Of a DNA stretch of 64,000 nt, positions 1 to 10,065 are shown in pieces. A program made the position numbers and the translations under genes. Position 1 is the stretch's first letter; each line of letters begins with the position of its first letter. Source of the DNA: Dolomedes plantarius (Eukaryota; Arthropoda; Arachnida; Araneae; Dolomedidae); NCBI GenBank assembly GCA_907164885.2, contig OU015499.1, forward strand, positions 146,745,618 through 146,809,617. Direction: 5' to 3'. The notes beneath the pieces were generated by a model that was not told the DNA's origin, did no database searches, and saw only the letters and a list, made by a program, of their open reading frames with translations.

Positions 1-867
1 TTTTGAAAATTTATGAGTTTTGGTATAATTATTGGAAAATTTTAGAACATAATAGGGTTAAATTGTTCATTTTGGTTTTGTTGCTGTTGGCAGTCTCGTC
101 ATTTTGTAAATATTTTTAAGGTTTATTGATTAAAAGTGCTTATTTTTCAGTATATTGCATATCGGTGCTCAAGTGTATATAATTGATAAATTTTGGATAT
201 AATTTTATAAGTGTTTTTTAGTGTATTGATATAAATTTATTTGATATATGATATTTGCGAGGTAGGGAATTGAGTCGTATTGATCAAGATGTAAGGTCTG
301 AAGTTTTCATTTTTGAAATTGGTAGAATTGTGAGTTTTGATCAAAATGTGAGAGTATTAACATGTTTTATCAAATTGTGTCTAGAAGCAGAACTAAGCAT
401 GAGTTCAACCATGTTTACTTCAAACTTGAGTAGGTTTTAAAATTGGTTTTTGAATGAAATGAAAAGTTTATGGTATTAAAATGTATAGGAAAGTGTTGTA
501 TTGAAAGTTAATTTCATACCTCAATGATTTAATTGCCTTTTTCATATTCATAAATATTGTGTATTTTGAGTATAATCATTTAAAGTTGATCTTTTAAAAT
601 TGTTATTGTGCTTTTGGTTAATAATTTGATATTCATTTCTTGTGTGTTTTTGGTCGCCACTTCATTTACTAGTTTTGGAGGTCTCCCTGTAATTTTCAGA
701 TAAGCATGAGTGTAAAGACATGCTTCATTATTTTGTAAAACACAGAGGTATAATATTTTGTACATCATAAACGAACGAAATTGTGAAACGAACGAAATTG
801 TGAAAACGAAAATTTTTTGAAATATTAGAGAATTTGAAATATGTATTAGGGTTATGTTTTTGACTAG
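1..867. other. Noncoding DNA, probably intron upstream of the 868-1007 exon
   Basis: No convincing coding sequence is seen. The 61-residue open frame at 255-440 has no recognisable features and lies in ordinary AT-rich sequence. A short tandem duplication of about 16 bases (unit AACGAACGAAATTGTG) occurs around 771-802. The stretch just before 867 is pyrimidine-leaning and ends in CTAG, which fits a 3' splice site. Confidence 0.4.
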
Positions 868-1007
868 TGATTTGTTGTGTCAAATTTGAAGTTTCGGAGG
901 AATCAGGTATCCCCGATGATACGCTGAAAGCTCTTAATAAATTTCCCACTGCTGTTGTGGAGTATGACCACCATAACAGACATCTGAGGAAGGGTTTTAA
1001 ATTCTAA
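868..1007 (+). CDS. Probable 3'-terminal coding exon of an unrecognised host gene
   Basis: The sequence after a plausible splice acceptor (GTTTTTGACTAG, ending at 867) reads open for about 45 codons and ends at TAA 1005-1007, with a second in-frame TAA right after. The encoded C-terminus is hydrophilic and looks like real protein: it contains SEESGIPDDTLKALNKFP and then a basic, aromatic end, HHNRHLRKGFKF. An AATAAA polyadenylation signal follows at about 1019-1024, as expected of a last exon. If the acceptor is right, the first full codon is at 870 and one base comes from the previous exon. I do not recognise the family, and the rest of the gene lies to the left of the window or in the AT-rich DNA upstream. 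The exon is inferred from composition, reading frame and flanking signals only; an acceptor at 891 is an alternative. Confidence 0.5.
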
Positions 1008-1018
1008 TAATAGTGTTA

Positions 1019-1024
1019 TAAATA
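1019..1024 (+). terminator. Polyadenylation signal AATAAA
   Basis: A canonical AATAAA lies about 12 bases after the stop codon of the putative terminal exon at 868-1007. The spacing is short but usual for compact 3' UTRs. Confidence 0.4.
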
Positions 1025-2583
1025 AAATTATTTTGTATGAAGTTTTGTGACACCCCAATTTTTTACAAGAACTGTAAATATTTCAAGAACTCTGAACTTT
1101 GCCAATTTTAAAGTCAGGACTCATTTTCTAGGTGATGGACTCAAGGTGCTTCGGCACATGGTTTGTTTTTCTTGAGCTAAAAAGGATAGTGTGGGTGTTC
1201 ACAGAAATTTTAATTACCATTTTCTTACAAGTTCAAGTTATATTTTGTGTTTATTAAATTTAATTTTAGTGTTCTATTAATAATGTTGATATAATATTCT
1301 TTTACAATTAATTTTGATATTTTAATAATTACTGCTGTGTTATTGTTGTCATAATATTTTAAGTGATTCAATGTAACTTCTGTCTCGAATGGAGACATTT
1401 ATGTAACTTGTATTTTTCTCAGCTCCATGGGGTTAGGTGCACGACTTTAGTATAGTAAATAAGAATATTAATTTTAGATTTTTTTAAAATTAGATGTCAA
1501 ATATTTAGGAAAATTTAGTTAATTTTGATGTGGTTGAATCAAGTCGTAAAAGAGAATAAATTAGTTGGGTTTCTCTGAGTTTGTTGTGTGGGGAAGGATC
1601 CGCCCTGCACGGCAATTTTCAGTTGATGATTAATTAAGTTAATTTTAGTTGTTTTTCTCTTCTGGAGACGTGTTGCAGGGAACTGGCCATTCTTTGTGTG
1701 CACGCCTTCAGGAGAACGATCGCCCTATTCTAATCGTAAATGTAATTTAATTTTAGTTTGTTTAAATGGGTTAACAAGATGATGATGAGTTTCAGTAGCT
1801 AGGGTTATTAGTTAATTTTTGTTGGGTGGGAGACGTCCCAAATCAGCATATTTTCCAGTGGGTTAGAAAAAATCTTTGAAATTGAATTTTGTGTTTTCTC
1901 TTCTGAGGACGTGCTGCAGAGAATTAGCTACTCCTTGTGTGCACGCCTTCAGGGGGACGGGGGGGAAAGTTGTGAGGCTTAAATATGGGGGGCGATCACG
2001 CGACCTTAAAATGGGATTTTAGTTATTAAAATATAGGATTTAACAATTAAAAAGTCTGGGAGTTCAAATAAGCGGCGTATGTATTGCAGTGAAAATGGAA
2101 TTAATGGGTCGGCTTGATTCAATCTCCGAAGAACCACAGATTCTAAAGGGAAATTCCCCTTTTCATTATATAATCTTGGCGCATCTGTGGTTTGAGTGTC
2201 GAAGAGAAAGGAAATGCTGAGTTTAGCAATAAGATCCGATATATGACATCACGCATAACTAATGAGCGTCACTAAGCGTTCGTTAAAAGCTATGAACAAA
2301 GGATTTATCGCAGAGCCATGGATAACTAGGGAATGGAAAGGATGTGTGCTGAAGGCGCCCAGATTTTAATGGGATTGGGAAGCCATATCTTTTAGTTATG
2401 GAGCTGAGAGTCGTTAAGATATTTAATAAATATGTTAGTAAATGATAATGGAGTTGTCGTCACTGTATTTGAGTTTGGATTCTACATTGTCTCGCCATCG
2501 GACCACGGACTGCAAAATGATTAATAGGATATTTGGGATGATGTGTTAAATAGATCGGGCGTGAAGCACCAACGTCCGACATG
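1025..2583. other. Noncoding AT-rich DNA with a diverged 64-bp direct repeat
   Basis: No gene is seen. Two segments, 1655-1718 and 1895-1959, are imperfect direct copies of each other (TTCTCTTCTGgaGACGTG at the left, TTGTGTGCACGCCTTCAGG near the right). The sequence TGTGACACCCCAATTT at about 1047 would suit the start of an LTR, but no matching second copy was found in the window. Confidence 0.5.
1655..1959 (+). repeat. Pair of ~64-bp imperfect direct repeats
   Basis: Copies at 1655-1718 and 1895-1959 share the order TTCTCTTCTG, GACGTG, TGCAG, then TTGTGTGCACGCCTTCAGG. They are separated by 176 bases of AT-rich DNA. Their function is unknown; they could be remnants of a transposon's internal repeats. 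Confidence 0.6.
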
Positions 2584-2932
<349 letters not shown>

Positions 2933-2935
2933 AGC

Positions 2936-3408
2936 AGCCTTAAGGAGTGAGCTCCACATGGTGAATAAAATGCCACATCATTTTTCTCTAACACTTTTAC
3001 TCCTTTGATTTTTCCACACACGTTAGATGCATCATACGCTTGAGCCCTGCAGTCCTCAAGAGGGATGTTATTGTCAGCTAAGACAGTTAAAATTTCATTA
3101 GTAATATCTTCTCCACTTTTTCCATTACAGTTGACAAATTTCACAAACCTTTCTTTTATTTCATATTGCTTAGAGTGTTTATTTTGAATGACATATCTCA
3201 AAATAAATACATTTTGTTCTTGATGTGATACATCAACAATCAGCCCATAATAAATAGTTTCTTGCCTTTCTTCAAGTATAAATTTTAAAACTTTTTCACC
3301 GCAAAGTGAAATGAACTCATTTTGACTCTTCCAAGATAAGTAATGGCCTTGTCCTTTCATGTTTTTTCCTTGCGATTGCAGAGATTTGATCTTAGCCAAG
3401 CGGTGCAA
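2936..3408 (-). pseudogene. Fragment of a hAT (ZMYM1/DUF4371-type) transposase
   Basis: About 150 codons on the minus strand resemble the DUF4371 part of ZMYM1-like hAT transposases. The signature parts, in order, are [13 protein letters not shown] near the start, [19 protein letters not shown] (around the first catalytic aspartate in this family), [35 protein letters not shown] and CGAHSLRL. Intact relatives are roughly 600-800 residues and continue with a C-terminal dimerisation domain. Here the N-terminal zinc-finger region is missing above 3408, and the 3' side is lost where the frame runs into the TA microsatellite at 2932. This is a dead fragment. The family call is well supported by motif order; the element's boundaries cannot be placed. 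Confidence 0.85.
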
Positions 3409-3774
3409 GCGGGCCGCGGTGTGAGGGAGAGGGGTAGGGCTACACTAAAATAGCAACGTCATTGACCTTGAGCCGAGTCGCAGAGGGCGGGCAGTGTTCT
3501 GCTTCTGCACACGCACTGTCAACAAGGTGTCACGTGTTGTCGTGTTCACGTCAGCTGGTGGTGGTTTTGTTAATCACAACTGTTGTAGATTCAGACACGC
3601 TTTGTACGCAACGCACTGCATATCCAATGAACCAATTTATATTACTCTGATGTAATATTTCATTGATACACATAAATCTAGTCCTAGTGATTTAATTATT
3701 GTTTTCTTTCTATGATTTATTAAAAATGTTCTACTTTTTAATTTTTTCGCCGTCCTTACGGGCCCCGTTGCCGT
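3409..3774. other. Noncoding; no feature recognised
   Basis: A locally GC-richer stretch (3409-3560) is followed by AT-rich DNA. At 3767-3780 a GTTGCCGTAGCAAC block resembles an RFX X-box (two inverted GTTGCC half-sites), but there is no gene nearby to give it meaning. Confidence 0.4.
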
Positions 3775-3789
3775 AGCAACGGTAGCACC

Positions 3790-3985
3790 GGGCATGTGGG
3801 GGCCCTGGGCCCAACCATTGGATTTACAGGATTTGGCCGTTGGCATTCTGTTGGCCCAACGGTTGGATTTGTAGGGAAACGGTTGGCGTTCTGTTGGCCC
3901 AACGGTTGGATTTAAATGATTTGGCCGTTGGCACGAGGTTGGTCAACAGTAGGCATTCAGTTGGCCCAACAATCAACTTTGTAGG
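3790..3985. repeat. Minisatellite with GTTGGCCCAAC cores
   Basis: A core of GTTGGCCCAAC, itself nearly palindromic, recurs with spacers such as GGTTGGATTT and GATTTGGCCGTTGGCA at irregular spacing of about 30-60 bases. The same core builds a regular 50-bp array at 14909-15160, so the two loci share a repeat family. No coding function is apparent. Confidence 0.8.
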
Positions 3986-4470
3986 TAAGCCTACATTAAA
4001 TTTATTTGGGGCTATTATGCATTTTTCAACCCAGCCAGCAACTCTTTGTTCATCAGGCCAATGGTCAAACTATCCAAGGGTCAATAGTTTTGGCATTTTG
4101 CTATTTTTCAGCAGATCGTTTACAAAGAGGATTTCCCCTTTTCAAACAGTTTATTAAACTGTTTAAAAGCCTACAATAATTTATATAAAAATAGTATATT
4201 CAAAAAAGCATTTTTGAATATCCTATTTTATATATTCAAAAAAGAATTTCGGATATACTATTTTTATATAAATTATTTGTGGCTAAATACTAGAACTTAA
4301 TAAACTGTTTAAAAAAGGAAAATTCTCTTTGTAAACGGTCTGCTGAAAATTAGCAAAATGTCAAACTATTGACCCTAGGAGAGTTTGACAATTGGCCCAA
4401 TGAACAAAGAGATGTTGGCTGGGTTGAAAAATGCATAACTCTTTTCCCCAAAAAGTAGTTTGAAAACTAC
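3985..4470. repeat. Long inverted repeat (foldback-like element)
   Basis: The left arm (about 4017-4220) and the right arm (about 4235-4436) are reverse complements over roughly 200 bases with scattered mismatches. Paired landmarks are ATGCATTTTTCAACCCAGCC at 4017 with GGCTGGGTTGAAAAATGCAT at 4417-4436, CAGCAGATCGTTTACAAAGA with its partner near 4330-4350, and AATTTATATAAAAATAGTAT with its partner at about 4255-4275. Weaker similarity extends outwards to about 3985 and 4470. The loop is a few tens of bases. It carries no ORF, so it is best called a foldback or hairpin MITE. No target duplication was found. Confidence 0.85.
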
Positions 4471-4764
4471 AAAATTCACTCTTTTATGAAATCAAAAAGT
4501 TTCCATAGTTAAATATTAAAATGTACAAAAAGCAACAATACATTTTAATTTTAATGTTATTTTTAACAGTTTACATTTTGCTTGACATTGTTTATATAAA
4601 GTGTTTTGTTTTAAACACTTTATATCTTTTTAAAGAGAATAAATCTTATAGATTATATCCTTAGTGATATTATAAATCTCATGTCACTATATATATATAT
4701 ATATACATACAATTTATAATATCAATGCTACCTGTTGTTTTTAATCAGTCACTTTACTACATAT
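4471..4764. other. Noncoding AT-rich DNA
   Basis: Nothing is recognised except a short (TA)n run at about 4688-4705. The last five bases (ATCAA, 4765-4769) are the left target duplication of the LTR element that follows. Confidence 0.6.
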
Positions 4765-4769
4765 ATCAA

Positions 4770-5887
4770 TGTCGTAAAGGGCCTGTCCTGACTTTATTTG
4801 GTTTGGACGTGAATTCGTATTTTATTTGTGGTAGTACATTTTATGTTATCAAAAGGGGTAGTTGGGTGCGTTGTGTTTAGGTATTTGGTTGAATAACACT
4901 CCAGACTCTGGACATGATTGGCCTACGAACAGATTATGAAATCTTAACCTACAAACTTTCCTCAAAATATACGGAAATCAACTCAATGGCGAAAGCAAGT
5001 TTTCCTTAACACAAAAATTATAGTTTATTTACAATTGCATATTATTTACAGTTTATAAAAAAAAAAGAATTATTTATGTTCATATCATCATTCGTTACAT
5101 TTAATCATTTACCTACTACTTTACGAGGTGCAGGGAGCATACGGAAAAACTACTCATACACAAGTATTTATCTATGACCCTAACTTTCCTTTTTCGCACT
5201 CAAGAATTAAATTTTAAATGACCAGGGACTGAATGTATCAAAAATTATATTTCACTCACTCTATTTCGCAGGGGCAGGATAATCATCGAAACAGCAGGGT
5301 TGCGGTTCTCTCCCTCCGAATAGCACGTTCACTTTATTGAATATCAGCTCGCTGTGGTCTGGAAATTGGGGGGTCTTGCTTCACAGGAACGTCACTGCTT
5401 CTTCCTTATGCCTTCCGTATTTGGTCTCCGGAATTCGGTGAAGTCTAGCCGCTCTCTTCTGGATCCGGTGCTCGATATTTTCTTGGATCCTGCGAGTAAG
5501 GTCCGGGAACTATGTCGACCGGTTGTCCTTCTGCCTCGCAAGTCTGGTCCCCTCCAACTAGGAACGTAGGATCGAGCCAACTCGCCCCGACCAAAACTCT
5601 AACGCTTCTCCCTCTTGACTCTTTTGTTACGTCATCTTCTACGCAGCCGATGGCCCCCCCACATCGATCACTTACGCCGCTCTCATATATTCAGTACAAA
5701 AGGGCATTCTAATTTAACGTCGCAACCGGCGCCTAACTTGCTATCTTAGTCTACCATCTTCGAGACCTCCCATGTAGACCGCACACCTACCTCCTATCCG
5801 AAATCAATGTAATGAAGCAAGCCTTTGATTTTAAATTCTTTCTACATTTAATTTTCTTCTTCTTAAAATTGAAGGCGCATCATTACA
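4770..5887 (-). repeat. 3' LTR of the gag-only element
   Basis: 1118 bases, ending CATTACA on the plus strand. It differs from the other LTR by one base in a C run at about 5653-5659 (seven C here, eight in the right copy); I saw no other difference. A GC-rich block (about 5270-5790) sits inside an otherwise AT-rich LTR. Short open frames in it (such as 5354-5569) are duplicated in the other LTR and are not genes. Confidence 0.95.
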
Positions 5888-5890
5888 TAT

Positions 5891-5902
5891 GCCCCTTCCT
5901 CC
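5891..5902 (-). other. Polypurine tract of the gag-only element
   Basis: On the coding strand the sequence reads GGAGGAAGGGGC just upstream of the 3' LTR (three bases, ATA, intervene). This is where plus-strand priming is expected. A near copy (AGGAAGGGGAGC on the coding strand, plus-strand 5949-5960) lies about 57 bases further inside and could be an old or secondary tract. Confidence 0.75.
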
Positions 5903-7800
5903 AAAAGAAAAGTTGATTCTACCATAATAGCAAACAAAAACCTCATATGCTCCCCTTCCTCGCAAAAAGTTTACAAAACACCTAAATAACTATATATACC
6001 AATCATCACAATCACCGTACAACATGGTTATATAATTTGTCTTACCATGGACCATCATAATTTACTAGACAACATCATGATTCTGCACCTAATATTTCTT
6101 AAAAATCATAAGGAAACAAACAAAATAACAAAAACACCTTCTTCGGGATACATCCACTGTCTTCCTTCATAGGACCTATACCTCTACATTAGGTAAAAGA
6201 AAAAATATTTTCATATGTAAAGTCCTGGAACTGAAAATGTTACTCTCTGAAACCAAAACATGTATTTCACTAATATAAGTTCGTCAGACACTAGTTCATG
6301 ACAGTCCTGCTCGAAAAAAACGTCATCTCATGGAATCTAAATTGTTACTTCGTAAATCATCAAAGTTCTTTACAGCACATCGATACAAAGTCCGTCACTA
6401 GTTCAGTAACTTATAACTTTAACACATATCTAAAGGTATCCACGATTGAGTTGAAACACATTTTGAAACGTTCAGTCCCAATACAATATTTACATATCAT
6501 TATTACATTTGTAACAAAAGACACAATTATTTCTTCCTACAATTTTCATCTTGCCAAATTAAACTTACTTAGTATTTGTCACTCACTATACTAATTCACA
6601 ACAATTACTCTTAAAACATATTAACTAATTGATTCTACTTGTATATTTGCCACTTAACATCATATAGCAAAATTTTACACACACAACATAAAAATTTTAT
6701 TTTATTTTATTTTATTTTCATCAAATGTATATCTTTTCCAAAACACTTTTCACCAAACTAGATTCGTATCTGTGGTAAATAAATATTCACCACTCACCAT
6801 CCTATCATTTCATTCTAAAATCATTTATTTTTATTTAAAAAAAAAACACAACTATTTATATTCCCCATTTTTGCAAAGAGACTAATAATTAAGACGCGGT
6901 GAGTTTCTACAGTATTCCGCACCTTCCCCTTACAAAAAAAAACCAATTCTTTAACCACAACTCATTTATCTGTTCAAAACGTATTTTCTCCCACTAGCCG
7001 AGTTTTGCGCACAAACCAGTTTCCTTTCACTCCAAAATCTGTACTACCTCATTCCTTTGGATGATCACGAATTTTCGTCTCCCGTCACCGCTTTAGGGAG
7101 GGGGGGGGGAGAGAGGGCTCACATTTTCGACTAGACCGTAAACCCTGTACTGCTCGCTATTCTATTGTCAACGAAGCTCTTTTCTCCTTGGGGAGGGAAG
7201 GAAAACGCCTTCAACCTCCAAAATCGTGGACGAATGCACGGTGTCTCACAATGAAGCATCTCCTTCCTCTCTGGTTAACAAAACCTTCACCTCTCATGCC
7301 ATTGCGCTTTTAGTAAACAAAACTCTCCCACATATTTACTGACTGTAATATCTACCTCACATATCCTCACCCATAATTCTATAATTATAACTACACGTTT
7401 ACACATTTGTAAGCAAAATCCTATCTAAACTTTTAACTCCTCAAATTTCTTTTAACCTACGTAAATTTCATGTTCATAGCTCCTAATTACATAGACAAAC
7501 TATATTTCAAAGTATTTAATCGCTTACTGACACTTTTCTCAACATTCTCACGCAAAATCACTTAAGTTTACACACCATCATTATTTTCTTAAACTTAAGC
7601 TTACTACATACTTTGACTTTCTAAAATTTTTGCCTGTACCCTATCTCCTGCCAAAATTTTATTTTCCATAATCTCACTCTGGGTTTGGTGTGGTCGTCCG
7701 ACTTAGTTTTTAATCTCGGTCTCGCATCTCTCCATTTAATTGTTTGTCTAACTTTTACCTTGCCTCCCATCTTTTTAAACGTTTCAACACCTGTATTACT
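5903..7800 (-). other. Noncoding region between gag and the 3' LTR
   Basis: About 1.9 kb where a gypsy element would carry pol, but no reverse transcriptase, protease or integrase motif is visible on either strand. The plus strand is rich in A, C and T and poor in G, so the RNA strand is poor in C. A short (ATTTT)n run is at about 6693-6720 and a G run at about 7096-7110. Confidence 0.6.
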
Positions 7801-9159
7801 TTAAGTCATTTCTACGTTACTTGTCTTATCTTTGCTATGCCTCTGGTTTCTTACAACTTGTACTGTGTGAATTTTTATATCTCTGCTCCTCTCAGCTTTA
7901 AAATCGCGAAATTTGGTAATTGAACCCATCAACAACATATAATTATCCTTTATTTTCTGAACATCTATTTTCAAATCCATTCTATCATTTATTGAACCTA
8001 ATTTGTTGTCTCCACTAATCGTATTTACTGTATTTTGCGCTTCATAACTTTTTATCTCATTTGCTTTACGCAAATCTTTATCCCTTTTATCTTTTAATCG
8101 AAAATCAATCTCATTACTAATTCTCTCCGCAGTTTGCAATTTTATTGGTTTCATTTCCACCTCAAATTCGCGATATCCGGTAGTTTTACTCACTTCTTTT
8201 TCCCCATTAATCATCATTGCATCAATTTTCCCTGTTTGTATCTTTTGATCACTTATCACCATACCTGTTTGATCTACACTTTTCCCATTTTCCTTCACTG
8301 ACCCTCTTTGACCTAAATTAACAATTTCATTTTTGGTCTCTACTTTATTTTGTCTTTGATCGCCACTAATTTTACAATTTCGATCTGCTTTCATCCTATT
8401 TTCCTTCAATGACTCTATTTGTTGTTTATTATTAAATTCATTTGGGGTATTTTCCGACTCATAATCATTATTTATTTCCGCCGTGTTACGTCCTATCATT
8501 ATTTGATTCGCCTTCGCGTCTAGTTTAATTTTTGTCACTAAATCAATCGCTTGAGTCGTTTCTTTGTTCACACTCTCACCCTTTCCCTCAAAAATTTTAA
8601 TTTTCTGCTCCTGACTATTTCTTTCATCCGATTTTATTATCATAGAATTATTCTCTCTGTCTTTGTCCTTTTGATTTGTCTCCGAATTTTTGTCTTTTTG
8701 AATTTCCACCTCAATATTTAGTTTATCACTCTCCACTTCAATATTTAGTTTATAACTCTCCCCCTCAATCATTAGTTTATCATTCTCCATATCAATATTT
8801 AGTTTATCACTCTCTATTTCAATATTTAATTTCTTTTCATTTCGCTGCTCCTCGTCTTCAATCGTAACTCTCTCTATCACCTGCGATTCCGCACTATCCA
8901 TCTTTATACCATAAAACTCCACAAACTTTTTCATTACTACAACTTCCTCTTCTTCAATTCCTTCTAATAAATCCCAGATTTTTTTCGCTTTGCCCGTTAA
9001 TCGAGAGTAGAACCATAGTCCCTTAGCGATCTCAGACCACTTCAACTCACTCGCTGTCTGATTAAATTTTCTAAAAAATTTCTCAAAAACATCCTCCTTC
9101 TCTCCACTAAAAGTTGGGATTAACGAGTCTATAGACCGGGATCCCGTATTTATTGCCAT
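7801..9159 (-). CDS. Gag-like protein of the non-autonomous LTR retrotransposon
   Basis: A single intact ORF of 452 residues starts with ATG at 9159, the first ATG of this open frame. Residues ~10-90 look like the N-terminal Retrotrans_gag region: IPTFSGEKEDVFEKFFRKF, then a tryptophan-containing helix and LTGKAKKIWDLL. From residue ~105 the protein is highly charged (K, E, D, N, Q) and contains tandem repeats of about 11 residues (ESDKLNIEVE-type, residues ~113-153), followed by a long low-complexity tail. No CCHC zinc knuckle, protease or reverse transcriptase is present. It probably assembles particles with, or packages RNA into, the machinery of a partner element; that role is inferred from the family. 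The intact ORF agrees with the near-identical LTRs in implying recent activity. The leader to the 5' LTR is about 0.9 kb. Confidence 0.8.
   Translation of the reverse strand: MAINTGSRSIDSLIPTFSGEKEDVFEKFFRKFNQTASELKWSEIAKGLWFYSRLTGKAKKIWDLLEGIEEEEVVVMKKFVEFYGIKMDSAESQVIERVTIEDEEQRNEKKLNIEIESDKLNIDMENDKLMIEGESYKLNIEVESDKLNIEVEIQKDKNSETNQKDKDRENNSMIIKSDERNSQEQKIKIFEGKGESVNKETTQAIDLVTKIKLDAKANQIMIGRNTAEINNDYESENTPNEFNNKQQIESLKENRMKADRNCKISGDQRQNKVETKNEIVNLGQRGSVKENGKSVDQTGMVISDQKIQTGKIDAMMINGEKEVSKTTGYREFEVEMKPIKLQTAERISNEIDFRLKDKRDKDLRKANEIKSYEAQNTVNTISGDNKLGSINDRMDLKIDVQKIKDNYMLLMGSITKFRDFKAERSRDIKIHTVQVVRNQRHSKDKTSNVEMT
8700..8825 (-). repeat. Tandem repeat inside the gag-like ORF
   Basis: About four copies of a unit near 33 bases (plus strand: CAATATTTAGTTTATCACTC with spacers) encode the repeated DKLNIE / YKLNIE peptide. 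The copies keep the reading frame, so length changes here would be tolerated by the protein. Confidence 0.85.
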
Positions 9160-10050
9160 TTTAGCCAGTTCTTCTTATCTTAAATCCCCTATTGCTACTC
9201 TTACAAACATCTAATTATTATTGACATACTTATCTAAATTCTCAAAACACTGATTTCCCCCAAAATACAAATATGCACAATCAATATATAATTATCACAA
9301 AATTTAAATATCTATATCACAACTCAATTCAAATATACTATTATATTTGCACACTCTTAACTTTTCATCAATTATATTATGCACAATCCTACTAATTACT
9401 ACTCAAATAATCAAATGCTTGTACTTAATTCAAATATCATATAACTATAACTTCTCTTTCTCTTCATACAAAACACTTCTACATTTCAAAATATCTCTAA
9501 AATCTCTTTCTACTGATTTTAATGAAGTTACACACTCTCAACTAGTCAAAACTTTTCATTAAATATTCCTTACATTAATTAGTTATAAAAAAAAAAACTA
9601 AACACCTCTATCTATCTACTGAAATCAATATAAGTTCTTATGTCACAAACTAGTTCTAAACAATTCAAACAATTTCTGAAACTTCGTCTTAATTCAACTC
9701 AATTACTTTAAATCATCTATCAGTAAACACTTCAAACATATATCAGTATTAATTTTTCTTATTTTTATCTAAACCACTTCAAATCAAACTTGTTTCCAAA
9801 AATACTCCTCAATATGCAAAATATTAATAAAATGTAATATATCGAAACACATGTACCAAAATCAATCAAATATATAAGCAAAACCAAAATACACTCAATA
9901 ATACCTAATAACACTCAATACTTGTGGCAAATACACATTTAAATTTCAAACATCGCGCGCTTTCAAAATAAATTTTAATGCGCGGCTCCCTTCACCTTGA
10001 AAAACAAAAATTTTTTTATTTCTAAAGTCCCTAACACACCATGAGACTGA
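9160..10050 (-). other. Leader between primer site and gag of the LTR element
   Basis: AT-rich, no ORF of note. It lies between the primer-binding site and the gag start, where packaging and dimerisation signals are expected in LTR elements. No specific motif can be assigned. Confidence 0.5.
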
Positions 10051-10063
10051 GTCACGGTCACCA
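10051..10063 (-). other. Primer-binding site, tRNA-Arg type
   Basis: Two bases inside the 5' LTR the coding strand reads TGGTGACCGTGAC, complementary to a tRNA 3' end GTCACGGTCACCA. This matches, apart from the base opposite the discriminator, the site used by Drosophila mdg1/412-type elements (tRNA-Arg). The spacing of two bases from the LTR is standard. Confidence 0.8.
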
Positions 10064-10065
10064 TT

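Noticed and set aside
1047..2583. LTR starting TGTGACACCCC
   Set aside because: No second copy, primer site or coding similarity in the window.
3767..3780. RFX X-box (GTTGCCGTAGCAAC)
   Set aside because: Matches the motif, but a single site with no adjacent gene in a repeat-rich region carries little weight.
5354..5712. Open frames of 60-71 codons in the LTR
   Set aside because: They recur at the same place in the second LTR because LTRs are copies; on the element's own strand there is no supported gene, and one frame is changed by the C-run indel.
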